64,000 nucleotides of DNA from an uncultured Chloroflexales bacterium (GTDB lineage: Bacteria; Chloroflexota; Chloroflexia; Chloroflexales; Chloroflexaceae), in assembly GCA_937902315.1 (NCBI GenBank), contig CALGUG010000056.1, positions 1-64,000 on the forward strand, written 5' to 3'. The notes beneath the pieces are model-generated. The model worked only from the letters and a program-made list of their open reading frames with translations. It was not told where the DNA came from and searched no databases. Positions 25,566 through 33,777 of the stretch are shown one piece after another. Positions within the stretch are counted from its first letter, which is position 1; every line of letters begins with the position of its first letter. The translations under genes were made by a program, and so were the position numbers.

Positions 25566-25595
25566 AAAAAACCCCTAAGCTAGTACTTAGGGGCT
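25566..25595 (-). terminator. Intrinsic terminator of the second ECF sigma gene
   Basis: On the minus strand CCCCTAAG pairs with CTTAGGGG around 6 nt, followed by TTTTTTATTAT. Confidence 0.88.
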
Positions 25596-25628
25596 ACTAC
25601 ACAACTTTTGTGATTAAATATATAATGT

Positions 25629-26165
25629 TTAGGATTGCATGTGGCGAGCGAGAGCCTGAATCCCACGGTGTTGCAAGGCTTTCACTGCACCTTCGGTTCG
25701 TCCTAAGACTTGGGCAACTTCTTGAACCGACATCTCTTGCAAGAAACGCATTTGGATAACCATGCGCTGGTCGTCGGTAAGGCGGTTGATGGTATGGCGA
25801 ACCTCTTCGCAATCGAGCTGGGTCGCTACTTGATTTTCGGGGCCGTCGATGGTGCCGTTCCAGTTCTGAAGCGGATACTGCGTTCGAGTGCGACGGCGAC
25901 GCAACATATCAACCGTGCGATCGTGCGCGATCCGATAGAGCCAAGCAGACAGAGGCCAGCCTCGATCCTCGTAACGATGAATGCCTTCCAGCATTCGCAC
26001 AAATACATCTGCGCGTAAATCTTCGGCTTGATCTGCATCGCCCACGCGATAATAAATATAACGATAGATCGCAGCCGAGTAGCGCTCATAAATCATCGAA
26101 AGAGCACTATGGTCGCCTGTCTTGGCAAGAATGACAAGTTCAGCGTCAGTGACATGTACGGACAT
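25629..26165 (-). CDS. ECF-type RNA polymerase sigma factor
   Basis: A 178-residue sigma factor. Region 2 includes LSMIYERYSAAIYRYIYYRV, ADQAEDLRADVFVRMLE and LSAWLYRIAHDRTVDMLRRR; region 4 is NRLTDDQRMVIQMRFLQEMS, then VQEVAQVLGRTEGAVKALQH. The ALQHRG ending of the recognition helix is common in bacterial ECF factors of high-GC and Chloroflexota genomes. GGAGG stands 7 nt before the ATG. No anti-sigma gene is adjacent, so control may be transcriptional or by a partner elsewhere. Confidence 0.9.
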   Translation of the reverse strand: MSVHVTDAELVILAKTGDHSALSMIYERYSAAIYRYIYYRVGDADQAEDLRADVFVRMLEGIHRYEDRGWPLSAWLYRIAHDRTVDMLRRRRTRTQYPLQNWNGTIDGPENQVATQLDCEEVRHTINRLTDDQRMVIQMRFLQEMSVQEVAQVLGRTEGAVKALQHRGIQALARHMQS

Positions 26166-26476
26166 AAGTACGCCTCCAAATAATAATTACATTCATGAGC
26201 AGATACAAGGCTCGTGATTTATCATCTCACGAGGCGAATAACAAGATCGTCTCTCTCTTTGGAGTATAGCTAGTAGAGGGGGAAAAGTGAGTTTGGTTTT
26301 GGTAGTCGAACGGTCTTCAATCGGTTAGATAAATGTGTCATAATAGTTTCGCGGTTCATATTCTGCGTTACTAGGTTCTTACTTTCCTTACTTACTTCAA
26401 AAAAACATTTTTCGTATCTGAGTTGGAGAATAGGCGGTACACAAATGATCGCCCTATGCGGAGAGGAATGAGACCC

Positions 26477-26695
26477 ATGTTCGCACTCGAAACCCAAGAT
26501 CTCGGTCCTGATGACTACGAGCGAATCGCAAATCACATGGCATACCTTGCGGTTGTGAGTTCAAACGACCCACAACGCGCAGCCATCCTTAGCGACCTTT
26601 TGAAATTAACCTACAAATATGCAGGCATCGCCGCCGCAGATGTACTTCTGATGACCGATCACGAATTGCACTCTCAGGTGTATCTCTCTGCTTAA
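26477..26695 (+). CDS. Small hypothetical protein upstream of comM
   Basis: A 72-residue soluble protein (from MFALETQDLGPDDYERI) with two predicted helices and no motif I recognise. The ATG at 26477 has AGAGG about 10 nt upstream; in-frame starts at 26423 (TTG) and 26456 (ATG) would add up to 18 residues. It stands alone between a divergent sigma gene and comM. Codon use resembles the neighbours, which supports a real gene. Confidence 0.55.
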   Translation: MFALETQDLGPDDYERIANHMAYLAVVSSNDPQRAAILSDLLKLTYKYAGIAAADVLLMTDHELHSQVYLSA

Positions 26696-26787
26696 ACAAG
26701 CCGCTTACAGCAGGCGAATGGTTATAGATCTATGTAACACTGAGCAGTTCTTCTTTTTTACTAGACAATGATGTTCCTATCTCCACT

Positions 26788-26815
26788 TTGGTGTTTACAA
26801 GCTAACAAACACCAA
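26788..26815 (+). other. Hairpin between the small gene and comM
   Basis: TTGGTGTTT and AAACACCAA form a 9-bp stem with a 10-nt loop, followed by GGAGGCGGG rather than a T run. It could stabilise a 3' end or be part of the comM leader. Nothing else is seen from 26696 to 26966. Confidence 0.4.
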
Positions 26816-26966
26816 GGAGGCGGGTTTCACTCTCTTTAATATCTCCTCTTTTTCCTCACGCTGCCTGTGTCTCCCTTCAGTTACCATGTCGCTACGTAAC
26901 AGAGCTCATCTTGTGACGATATAGTCATCAAAGAAGATCAAACAACATCGTCAGATAGGATGAGCT

Positions 26967-28484
26967 ATGCTGGCAAAAGTGTATAGTTGTGCAGTGCTTG
27001 GCCTAGAAGGTGTGTTGGTCGAAGTCGAAGTCGATATCGCCCAGGGCTTGCCCTCCTTCACCGTGGTCGGCTTAGGTGATGCAGCCGTGCAAGAGAGCCG
27101 CGAACGGGTACGCTCTGCCGTTCGCAACAGCGGCTATAGCTTCCCCAACAAACGGCTGACCGTTAACCTCGCACCTGCCGATCTGCGCAAAGCAGGCCCG
27201 GCCTACGATCTCGCCATCGCTGTAGGTGTTTTGGTCGCTTCCGAACAGCTTATCGGCGAGTTTGAACATGCCGTATTTATCGGCGAGCTTGGCCTCGATG
27301 GAAGTGTGCGCCATACAGACGGTGTGCTGCCTATGGTGGCGGTCGCTTGGCAGAGCGGCATCGAGACGGTGTTTGTGCCCTATGAAGATGCGCCGGAGGC
27401 CGCGCTGATCAAAGAGCTCAAGGTGATTCCGGTGCGCAGCCTGAGCGATCTAGTCAGTCATCTGGCCGGAATACACTCCATTCAAAGCTTTCTAAAAGAG
27501 GTCGATCTGGGGGAAGAAGAGGTTCATCACACGGTCGATCTCGCGGAGGTGCGCGGCCAAGAGCATGTCAAGCGCGCCCTTGAGGTGGCGGCGGCAGGCG
27601 GCCACAACCTGCTGATGACGGGCACACCTGGCTCGGGCAAGACCATGATGGCGCGCGCTTTGGTCTCGATTCTGCCGCCCCTGTCGCTGGAAGAAGCCCT
27701 CGAAGTGACCAAGATCTATAGCGTGGCTGGCCAACTACCCAAAGATACCCCCTTGATCCGCCAACGGCCCTTCTGTGCGCCCCACCACACTACCTCGCTG
27801 CCGGGCTTGGTGGGAGGCGGCGCGGCGCGCGTTAAACCAGGTATGGTCTCGCTAGCCCACCGAGGCGTGCTCTTTCTCGATGAACTGCCCGAATTCGGCC
27901 CCAAGCTCGAAGTATTGCGCCAACCTTTGGAAGATCGGGTTGTAACGCTCTCGCGAGCGATCGGTAGTATCACCTACCCCGCCAACTTTATGCTGATCGC
28001 CGCTCAGAATCCATGTCTTTGTGGCTGGTATGGCGACTCAGAACGCCAATGTAGCTGCAGTCCAGCGAGCGTGCTGAAATATCAAAAGAAGGTCTCGGGG
28101 CCGCTGATGGACCGCATCGATATCCATATTGATGTGCCACGTGTTCAGTACGAAAAGCTTAACAGCGATCGTCTGGGCGAAAGCTCGCAGCGCATCCGCG
28201 AGCGCGTGATCGCAGCGCGCGAGCGTCAACGCAAGCGCTTCCAAGGCACGCGCTGCACAACCAACGCCGACATGGGCCCCAAAGAGATTCGCAGCCACTG
28301 CGGCCTCGATGCGGCGGGCCAAGGCTTGATGAAGGCCGCCATGCGCCAACTACAGCTTTCGGCGCGCGGCTACCATCGTGTGCTTAAGCTAGCGCGCAGC
28401 ATCGCCGATCTCAGCGACTGCGAGGATATCGGCGCGGCTCACTTGGCCGAAGCGCTGCAATATCGCCCTCGCACCAGCGAATAA
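26967..28484 (+). CDS. comM: ComM/YifB-family Mg chelatase-like AAA+ ATPase
   Basis: ComM is a hexameric helicase that aids branch migration during natural transformation. The 505-residue protein has the N-terminal Lon-type fold (YSCAVLGLEGVLVEVEVDIA; GLGDAAVQESRERVRSA), a Walker A GTPGSGKT near residue 218, Walker B VLFLDELPEF, the QNPCLCGWYGD zinc-like loop and a C-terminal Mg-chelatase domain ending in RGYHRVLKLARSIADL. The ATG follows AGGATGAGCT. It suggests competence but proves nothing by itself, since comM is also found in bacteria not known to take up DNA. Confidence 0.93.
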   Translation: MLAKVYSCAVLGLEGVLVEVEVDIAQGLPSFTVVGLGDAAVQESRERVRSAVRNSGYSFPNKRLTVNLAPADLRKAGPAYDLAIAVGVLVASEQLIGEFEHAVFIGELGLDGSVRHTDGVLPMVAVAWQSGIETVFVPYEDAPEAALIKELKVIPVRSLSDLVSHLAGIHSIQSFLKEVDLGEEEVHHTVDLAEVRGQEHVKRALEVAAAGGHNLLMTGTPGSGKTMMARALVSILPPLSLEEALEVTKIYSVAGQLPKDTPLIRQRPFCAPHHTTSLPGLVGGGAARVKPGMVSLAHRGVLFLDELPEFGPKLEVLRQPLEDRVVTLSRAIGSITYPANFMLIAAQNPCLCGWYGDSERQCSCSPASVLKYQKKVSGPLMDRIDIHIDVPRVQYEKLNSDRLGESSQRIRERVIAARERQRKRFQGTRCTTNADMGPKEIRSHCGLDAAGQGLMKAAMRQLQLSARGYHRVLKLARSIADLSDCEDIGAAHLAEALQYRPRTSE

Positions 28485-28519
28485 TGCTCGCTCCTCCAGC
28501 CAAACAGAAAGACAGAATT

Positions 28520-28562
28520 GGTATACTCTGATCTGGACACCAAGCCACGCTCAGAGTATACC
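28520..28562 (+). other. Long perfect hairpin after comM
   Basis: GGTATACTCTGA and TCAGAGTATACC form a 12-bp stem around 19 nt, 36 bp after the comM stop. There is no T run, so it is either a mRNA 3'-end stabiliser or a small mobile palindrome. Confidence 0.5.
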
Positions 28563-28689
28563 GATCCTGCCTGCCTTTCCCTCCAGCACCATCGCAAGCC
28601 CTTTTCATCACATAGGCAGCGCCCGATCTAAGAGCGCTTCGTAGTTGTGCCAGTGAAGACTCAATGCTGGCAACGAGTGTGCAGTGTTG

Positions 28690-28800
28690 TATCAGCGCTC
28701 GCCGCGCCGAGCTGAGGCGACTGAACGCATGCGAGAATAGGCCTCTTGTAGCCGTAGGCGGACGCGGTTGAGGCCGGATGGAAGGTTGAGAGCTCGCCGT
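28690..28800 (+). repeat. F1 repeat, diverged copy
   Basis: Core at 28747-28765, left part GGCGACTGAACGCATGCG, right part GGTTGAGAGCTCGCCG. The rest of 28563-29115 is AT-rich and shows no gene. Confidence 0.55.
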
Positions 28801-29115
28801 AAGAGTCATGTACGACACAAAATCGATAAGCACGCAAAGAGGTGCAAGATCGGTGAAATAAGCGAGATTTCCTATTTTCCTTCAATTTGAGTACATTTAC
28901 GACTAGTTTTGCCGCATATTTATTCAACACCGGATTTGCTCGATTACGCACATAGCTACATCTATTTCGACTTATAGGGCCCAAAAGAGAAGAGCTAGGC
29001 AATTGTTTACACAGCTTGTATAGACGCTAGCTAGTTAGCCTTCAGCGATTAAATAGTCAAAAGGAGATTATTACGCTTTGTAGTTTCTTCTTTTAAAGAC
29101 AACTAAAAAACCTAG

Positions 29116-29144
29116 TTGACAGGTGCCATTTCTACTAGTATGAT
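29116..29144 (+). promoter_or_regulatory. Near-consensus sigma-70 promoter of the GAF gene
   Basis: TTGACA (29116-29121) and TATGAT (29139-29144) with exactly 17 bp between them. The transcript should start near 29151. Confidence 0.85.
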
Positions 29145-29160
29145 GAAAACATCCTTAAAT

Positions 29161-29209
29161 GATGTATGACACATCATATTCCCTTTGGCGGGTGTCAAAG
29201 GGGTTTTTT
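29161..29209 (+). promoter_or_regulatory. Attenuator-like leader before the GAF gene
   Basis: Between promoter and gene stands an intrinsic terminator: CCCTTTGGC (29181-29189) pairs with GTCAAAGGG (29194-29202), then GTTTTTT. A competing stem, TGACAC (29167-29172) with GTGTCA (29192-29197), would take the 3' arm away and act as antiterminator. A third option is ATGATGT with ACATCAT inside the first 20 nt. The layout fits conditional termination; the ligand or protein is unknown. Confidence 0.6.
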
Positions 29210-29240
29210 GCGGGTTTTATAAGAGGAGCGAGTAGTCAGC

Positions 29241-29765
29241 ATGACAGCCCACCTCCACCGCCCAAGCTTGTATGGTGAAGCGATCAACAAAATCGCTTGT
29301 GAGATCGGGGACGCGACGGCACTCCAACCACTCTTCAACTACACAGTCTCATCGATTCAACGAGAATTCGGCTTTTATGTTGTAAGCATTTTTGTTTACT
29401 ATGCCGCCGATGATGCTGCAATGTTGTTGGCCCAAGCAGGCCAGAGCTCAGAGCCCGCGCCGATCGGGGCGATTCAGTCAGCTGATCTAGGTATTGTAGG
29501 CGAGGTGATTCGCACCAGAAAGAGCATTCTGCTCAACAATGTATTCGAAAACCCACACTACGTCGCACCAGAAGGTTACCCCCATGCGAAATCCGAGATC
29601 TGCGTTCCGATTATGCACAAACAGTTTGTATGGGGCGTGATCAACATTGAGAGCGATCAACTGAATGCATTTAACGACGAGGATCGTATAGCCTTAGAGA
29701 CGATCGCACAGCACTTAGCAGATGCAGTCGACCATTTGCTAGCTCGGGCCGAACGAGCGCGCTAG
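29241..29765 (+). CDS. GAF-domain protein
   Basis: A 174-residue protein that is almost entirely one GAF domain, a fold that binds small molecules or tetrapyrroles. Visible blocks are FNYTVSSIQREFGFYVVSIF, IGAIQSADLGIVGEVIRTRK, KSEICVPIMHKQFVWGVINI and FNDEDRIALETIAQHLADAV. There is no output domain, so it may work with a separate kinase or cyclase, or resemble free methionine-(R)-sulfoxide reductase. Of that enzyme's three cysteines only one is seen (EICVP), which argues against catalysis. GAGGAG lies 12 nt before the ATG, somewhat far. Confidence 0.78.
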   Translation: MTAHLHRPSLYGEAINKIACEIGDATALQPLFNYTVSSIQREFGFYVVSIFVYYAADDAAMLLAQAGQSSEPAPIGAIQSADLGIVGEVIRTRKSILLNNVFENPHYVAPEGYPHAKSEICVPIMHKQFVWGVINIESDQLNAFNDEDRIALETIAQHLADAVDHLLARAERAR

Positions 29766-29813
29766 AGAAAGTCTAAGCAATGCCAGATCTACACACGTTT
29801 CAGTCAAACTAAA

Positions 29814-29852
29814 GGGAGGATAAACGGTATCCGTTCATCCTCCCTCTTTTTG
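29814..29852. terminator. Bidirectional terminator between convergent genes
   Basis: GGGAGGAT and ATCCTCCC with inner AACGG/CCGTT make a long stem followed by TCTTTTTG. It serves the GAF gene and, less clearly, the PIG-L gene. Confidence 0.82.
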
Positions 29853-29855
29853 TGC

Positions 29856-30557
29856 CTAACAGGGCATCAGTTTAAAAGCTTCTCCCGCCTCGAAACCGTG
29901 CTCCGCCCCTAGTTTCGCCATGTTCTCGCGAACGCGCCCTTCCCAGCTGGTGTTAGCCGAAAGCTGGGTGCGATGCTCGTGCAGAGCAGCGATCTTTTGA
30001 TCGACGTAGCCCGAGACATCTTCCACATAATCGGGCTTCTCAGCCGACCAGAGATACAAGCCTTCAGGACGCCATAGATCAATACCAATCTGGCGTAGAC
30101 CAGGCATAAAGAGGTGGTCGCGCGCGCTGACGACGCCATCGATCACCGAAAAGCCGACGGCGCGGTGATCGGGGTGGAACATGTAGGGGCGCCACGGATC
30201 GTGAGTATAGACACGATGGGGCTTGAGGTGGCGGATGTAGAGCGCTATCTCGCTGCGTAGCGCGTAGGAGGCTTCGATCTCGCCATCGTTATTGCGCAAA
30301 AAGATCACTTGCTTAACACCCAAGACCTTGGCTGCTGCAAGCTGTTCCTGTTCACGAAGCTCGCTCAAACGATAAGGACTCAAGTCTAAATCGTGAGTGC
30401 CTTTGTTGCCATTCGTCACAATGATAAAGGTGACTTCCCAGCCCTGAGCCGCTAATTTTGCGGTGGTTGCACCTGCTCCGAACTCGTTGTCGTCGGGATG
30501 CGCCCCGATAACAAGCGCACGTTTTGGTTCGTTTGCGTCTGTCATGCTGATACCCAT
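29856..30557 (-). CDS. PIG-L/LmbE-family deacetylase
   Basis: A zinc-dependent N-deacetylase of about 233 residues; relatives act on GlcNAc-inositol, bacillithiol precursors and other N-acetyl sugars. Zinc ligands are in AHPDDNEFG near the start and HPDHRAVG in the middle. THDPWRPYMFHPDH is characteristic of the bacterial branch. Three starts are possible (TTG 30566, ATG 30557, ATG 30545), none with a strong site. A bacillithiol-type BshB role would be plausible, but no partner gene is nearby. Confidence 0.83.
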   Translation of the reverse strand: MGISMTDANEPKRALVIGAHPDDNEFGAGATTAKLAAQGWEVTFIIVTNGNKGTHDLDLSPYRLSELREQEQLAAAKVLGVKQVIFLRNNDGEIEASYALRSEIALYIRHLKPHRVYTHDPWRPYMFHPDHRAVGFSVIDGVVSARDHLFMPGLRQIGIDLWRPEGLYLWSAEKPDYVEDVSGYVDQKIAALHEHRTQLSANTSWEGRVRENMAKLGAEHGFEAGEAFKLMPC

Positions 30558-30616
30558 ATGAGACAAAGCCTATCCGGTGGGGCTAGTGTAGTACCGTAGG
30601 TCAAAGGAGTCAAATC

Positions 30617-30783
30617 ATACCAAATCCATTTGACCACTTCAGGCCTCTGGCGGCTTGGTCTCTACCCCAAAGAGGGTTACTAGCGCGTCCGCCTACGGCT
30701 ACCAACTGCTCGCCCATAAGCACGCTGTTGTAACAGTGTGCCGAAAGAGCCCCCAAATATAACGATTCAAGCGGATTTCGTAT
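30617..30783 (-). repeat. F1 repeat, full-length reference copy
   Basis: 167 bp between ATACCAAATCC and CGGATTTCGTAT, with the arm CTCTGGCGGCTTGGTCTCT and the core at 30684-30702 in minus orientation. The far side has CACGCTGTTGTAACAGTGTG, a short hairpin. It overlaps the upstream part of the next reading frame but not the likely gene. Confidence 0.8.
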
Positions 30784-30881
30784 CAAACGATCGTTTGCAT
30801 TATTCGAACAAATATTCTACTATATTACAAATTCTTTCGACTAGGAGCGACGATCTCTTTTGGCTAGAAAGGTTTGACACT

Positions 30882-32063
30882 ATGCAGCAAGGGCAAGCTA
30901 ACGATCTGTTGGAAGCTCTCGACAATCGGCTTCAAAGCTTGATCGACAGCGGGCGACAGGTTGGCATGTTGAGCTTGATCGAGCACAATGGTCAGCTTCG
31001 AGTGTGCAGCTTCGGCCATCAGCGTATGGGTGGAAGCGAGATGCGGGCCGATACGATTGTGCGGATCGCCTCGATAAGCAAGCCGATCGTTACGGCTGGC
31101 GCGCTGTTACTGCTTGAGGAGGGCTGTTTCTCGCTCGATGACCCGGTTGAAAAGTGGCTGCCCGAGCTGGCCGAGCGGCGCGTGCTTAGAGCGCCCAAGG
31201 CCGATCTCGACGATACAGTGCCAGCGAAACGCCCGATTGTTGTGCGCGATCTCCTCAACTCGTGTATGGGCTTCGGCATGCTTATGTCAAATGATCCGCT
31301 GCCGATTCTTGAGGAGGCCCAGCGCCTAGGACTAGGCATGGGAGCGCCCGAGCCTGCGAGCTATCCGCCGAGCGACGAATGGATGGCACGCCTAGGCAGC
31401 CTGCCGCTGATCTATCAGCCCGGGGAACGCTGGACCTACCAAACCAGCTATGCCGTTTTGGGGGTGTTAATCGAACGGGTCAGCGCTATGCGGCTCGAGG
31501 CGTTTCTTGAAGAGCGCTTATTCGAGCCGCTCGACATGCGCGATACGCACTTCGCGCTGCCGCCAGCCAAGCTCGATCGTTTCAGCGAATGTTATCGCTT
31601 CGATAGCCAAAAACAACGCAACGAAATCTTCGATCCGGCCATCGGCGGGCAATGGAACAGTGCGCCACGCTTTCAGTCTGGCGCAGATGGCTTGTTGTCG
31701 ACAGCGCTAGACCTGCATAAATTCGCCAAAATGCTGCTTCAGAAGGGGATGTATGGCCAAAAACGCATACTACAAGAGCAAAGCGTTTTGGCCATGACGC
31801 GCCCACAACTCAGCCCAGAGCAGGCGCTCAGCACAGCAGGTTTTTTAGAGGCGCAGCAGAGCTGGGGCTTTGGGCTGGCAGTTCAGGGCAGCCGTTACGG
31901 CTGGGATGGAGGTTTAGGCTGCTCGTGGGCCAACGACTCTGCAAGCCAAACCATCGCGATCTTTATAAGCCAAAATCTCTGGAGCGAAGCAGACAGCCTC
32001 GAACCGGTTCAGGATTTTTGGCACACTATTCAGGAGTGGAGCGGCAAGGGGCAAACAAGGTGA
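30882..32063 (+). CDS. Serine hydrolase, class C beta-lactamase fold
   Basis: A 393-residue penicillin-binding-protein-like serine hydrolase (esterase, D-peptidase or related). The nucleophile motif is Ser64-Ile-Ser-Lys67 in RIASISKP; the second motif is the Tyr in WTYQTSYAVLG; the third appears as WDGGLGCSW in place of HxG/KTG. There is no signal peptide, so it acts in the cytoplasm. ATG 30882 has AAAGG 9 nt upstream; the frame further upstream runs into the F1 repeat. Its last 34 bp overlap the end of the acetyltransferase gene on the other strand. Confidence 0.82.
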   Translation: MQQGQANDLLEALDNRLQSLIDSGRQVGMLSLIEHNGQLRVCSFGHQRMGGSEMRADTIVRIASISKPIVTAGALLLLEEGCFSLDDPVEKWLPELAERRVLRAPKADLDDTVPAKRPIVVRDLLNSCMGFGMLMSNDPLPILEEAQRLGLGMGAPEPASYPPSDEWMARLGSLPLIYQPGERWTYQTSYAVLGVLIERVSAMRLEAFLEERLFEPLDMRDTHFALPPAKLDRFSECYRFDSQKQRNEIFDPAIGGQWNSAPRFQSGADGLLSTALDLHKFAKMLLQKGMYGQKRILQEQSVLAMTRPQLSPEQALSTAGFLEAQQSWGFGLAVQGSRYGWDGGLGCSWANDSASQTIAIFISQNLWSEADSLEPVQDFWHTIQEWSGKGQTR

Positions 32064-32569
32064 ATATCTTCCGGCTCGCGGGCGAATAGTTCGGGGTCGG
32101 GATGCTCGGTCGGCTCTGCGCCAAAGCTGCGGTAAAAGCCGATCGTATGCTCCGAGGGCGTCGCCGAGATGTAGAGGCCCTTGGCGCCCTTTTGATAGGC
32201 CGCTTCGGCGGCTTGGCGGAAGAGCTCGCGGCCGATGCCGCGCCCACGATAGGGATTGCTGACGTGCATCATTTCGAGCTGGAGCAAATCGTCCTGTGGC
32301 CCGCGCCAAATTGTGTCGAGCGCAGAGAGACCGACCAGTTTATCGTCATCGAAGCAGCCAAAAAAGAGGCCGCCGCGATCGAAACACTCGTCGAGAATGG
32401 GGCCATAGATCTGGGCCTCGTTAGGCGGCCAACCATGAGCATCGAAGTTACCATCTTCAGGAATAAGCTGTCCGTCGCGAAAACGGTAGATTCGTCGAAT
32501 TGTCTCGCGTCGTTCGATCGTCCAGAGCAATGGCAACTCGTGGCGTTGCAGCAGTCGATAATAGATCAT
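32030..32569 (-). CDS. GNAT-family N-acetyltransferase
   Basis: A 179-residue single-domain acetyltransferase. The acetyl-CoA motif is VSNPYRGRGIGRELFRQAAE, followed by GLYISATPSEHTIGFYRSFG, the usual last strand and helix. GAGG lies 7 nt before the ATG. The 3' end overlaps the serine hydrolase gene tail to tail, so the two transcripts are complementary over at least 34 nt. The substrate is unknown. Confidence 0.83.
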   Translation of the reverse strand: MIYYRLLQRHELPLLWTIERRETIRRIYRFRDGQLIPEDGNFDAHGWPPNEAQIYGPILDECFDRGGLFFGCFDDDKLVGLSALDTIWRGPQDDLLQLEMMHVSNPYRGRGIGRELFRQAAEAAYQKGAKGLYISATPSEHTIGFYRSFGAEPTEHPDPELFAREPEDIHLVCPLPLHS

Positions 32570-32635
32570 TACTTTGCCTCGTAGGTTTAACGGCTAGATC
32601 GGTTGTTAGGACGATTATACGCTAGGCTGCTGTAA

Positions 32636-32667
32636 CAAAAAAACTAGACTATTGGCCTAGTTTTTGC
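32636..32667. terminator. Terminator-like hairpin before the small RNA gene
   Basis: AAAAACTAG and CTAGTTTTTG pair around 9 nt, with A and T runs on the two sides. It would stop read-through into the RNA gene from the left and read-through of minus-strand transcripts. Confidence 0.5.
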
Positions 32668-32672
32668 TTAGC

Positions 32673-32701
32673 TTGACAAATTCTTCACTTTCATTTATAC
32701 T
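32673..32701 (+). promoter_or_regulatory. Consensus promoter of the small RNA
   Basis: TTGACA (32673-32678), a 17-bp spacer and TATACT (32696-32701). The first transcribed base should be near the A at 32707. Confidence 0.85.
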
Positions 32702-32706
32702 CGGCC

Positions 32707-32878
32707 ATACCTTAGATAAATGAAATTCTATATCGGGCAGGGACACCGCGCAGGGGTGGTCAGATAGGAGCGAGCCGATCTGTCATATGGTCAGTTTCGG
32801 TAGACCTATCTCTAGTTGTGATGTGTCTCGATCTGCCAAGACCGAAAACCGATTGTGTAACGTATCGGTTTTTTTGCT
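32707..32878 (+). ncRNA. Structured small RNA of about 170 nt, 6S-like
   Basis: A free-standing transcription unit, with a consensus promoter in front and an intrinsic terminator at the end (AACCGAT/ATCGGTT, then TTTTTGC). The fold is a rod. A closing stem joins TCGG and GCAG (32733-32740) to CTGC and CCGA (32833-32845). A second stem joins GGACAC (32741-32746) to GTGTCT (32823-32828). An open bubble (about 15 and 12 nt) follows, then a terminal hairpin AGATAGG/CCTATCT (32762-32811) with inner CCGA/TCGG and CTG/CAG. Closing stem, central bubble and end hairpin are the plan of 6S RNA, which holds the housekeeping RNA polymerase. No conserved primary sequence confirms it; the identity is a proposal. 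Confidence 0.65.
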
Positions 32879-33037
32879 TTAAAAAGGTTTCCTAGCGCCT
32901 GTTAGGCCTATTGAATGAAGAGAAAGCCCAAAAAAAGCGTTAAGTTTGAGTATAATGGGTGTAACGTTCCAGAGCTGCTTGTTTAAAGCAGTATATCAGG
33001 AAACATTGGTTACAGCGTTAATCTTGAGGAGATTTGC

Positions 33038-33679
33038 ATGTTGATCGACGATGCTCGTACTCTTTTGTATGAATGGGTACAGTCAGATAGCTTGCGCAAG
33101 CACTGCGAGGCGGTAAGCTCGACATTGCGTTACTTCGCGCGCCGCGACGGCCACGATGAAGATCTGTGGGGCGCGGTCGGCCTGCTGCACGATATGGACT
33201 TTGAGCGCTACCCCGATATGCCCGAGCGCGGCCCGGCTACAACTGCCGTTTCTGAAGCGATTTTAAACGGCGGCGAGCTGCCCGAAAAGCTGCCCGGCCA
33301 CCCCTTCTATGGCGTGGTCTATTTGGGCCAGAACGGTTGGAGCAAAGAGGTGCAGCGCGCTATTCTGACCCACGCCGACTACAGCGGAGTCGAGCCGGAA
33401 TCGCAGCTGGAGCGCACATTGTTCGCTGTCGATGAACTTTCGGGTTTTGTAACGGCGGTCGCGCTGGTGCGCCCGAGCAAGAGCGTGCACGATGTCGATG
33501 TGAAGAGCGTGCGCAAGAAGATGAAAGACAAAGCCTTCGCCGCCAAAGTCAACCGCAACGACATTATTCGCGGCGCCGAGCTGCTAAATGTCGAACTCGA
33601 TGTGTTGATCGGCGAAGTGATCAAGGCGCTCCAAGCCGACGCCGATCGCTTGGGTATCGCAGGCACAAAAGCTGCCTAA
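33038..33679 (+). CDS. HD-domain hydrolase
   Basis: A 213-residue metal-dependent phosphohydrolase of the HDIG type. His22 and Glu24 region (KHCEAVSSTLRYFARR), the HD pair in GLLHDMDFERYP, HPFYGVVYL and LTHADYSG supply the metal ligands. Relatives hydrolyse nucleotides or cyclic nucleotides. It has GAGGAG before the ATG and a TATAAT at 32951-32956, so it is transcribed separately from the small RNA upstream. A strong terminator follows. Confidence 0.85.
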   Translation: MLIDDARTLLYEWVQSDSLRKHCEAVSSTLRYFARRDGHDEDLWGAVGLLHDMDFERYPDMPERGPATTAVSEAILNGGELPEKLPGHPFYGVVYLGQNGWSKEVQRAILTHADYSGVEPESQLERTLFAVDELSGFVTAVALVRPSKSVHDVDVKSVRKKMKDKAFAAKVNRNDIIRGAELLNVELDVLIGEVIKALQADADRLGIAGTKAA

Positions 33680-33700
33680 TCGATTGACTGAGCCGTTTTA

Positions 33701-33736
33701 AAGGGTTGCTAGCTTAGGCTGGCAACCCTTTTGTAT
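33701..33736 (+). terminator. Intrinsic terminator
   Basis: AAGGGTTGC and GCAACCCTT, with inner AGC/GCT, then TTGTATTTG. Confidence 0.85.
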
Positions 33737-33777
33737 TTGTAACATTTTATAAAACAAATCGTATAGTGAGGAGAGCT

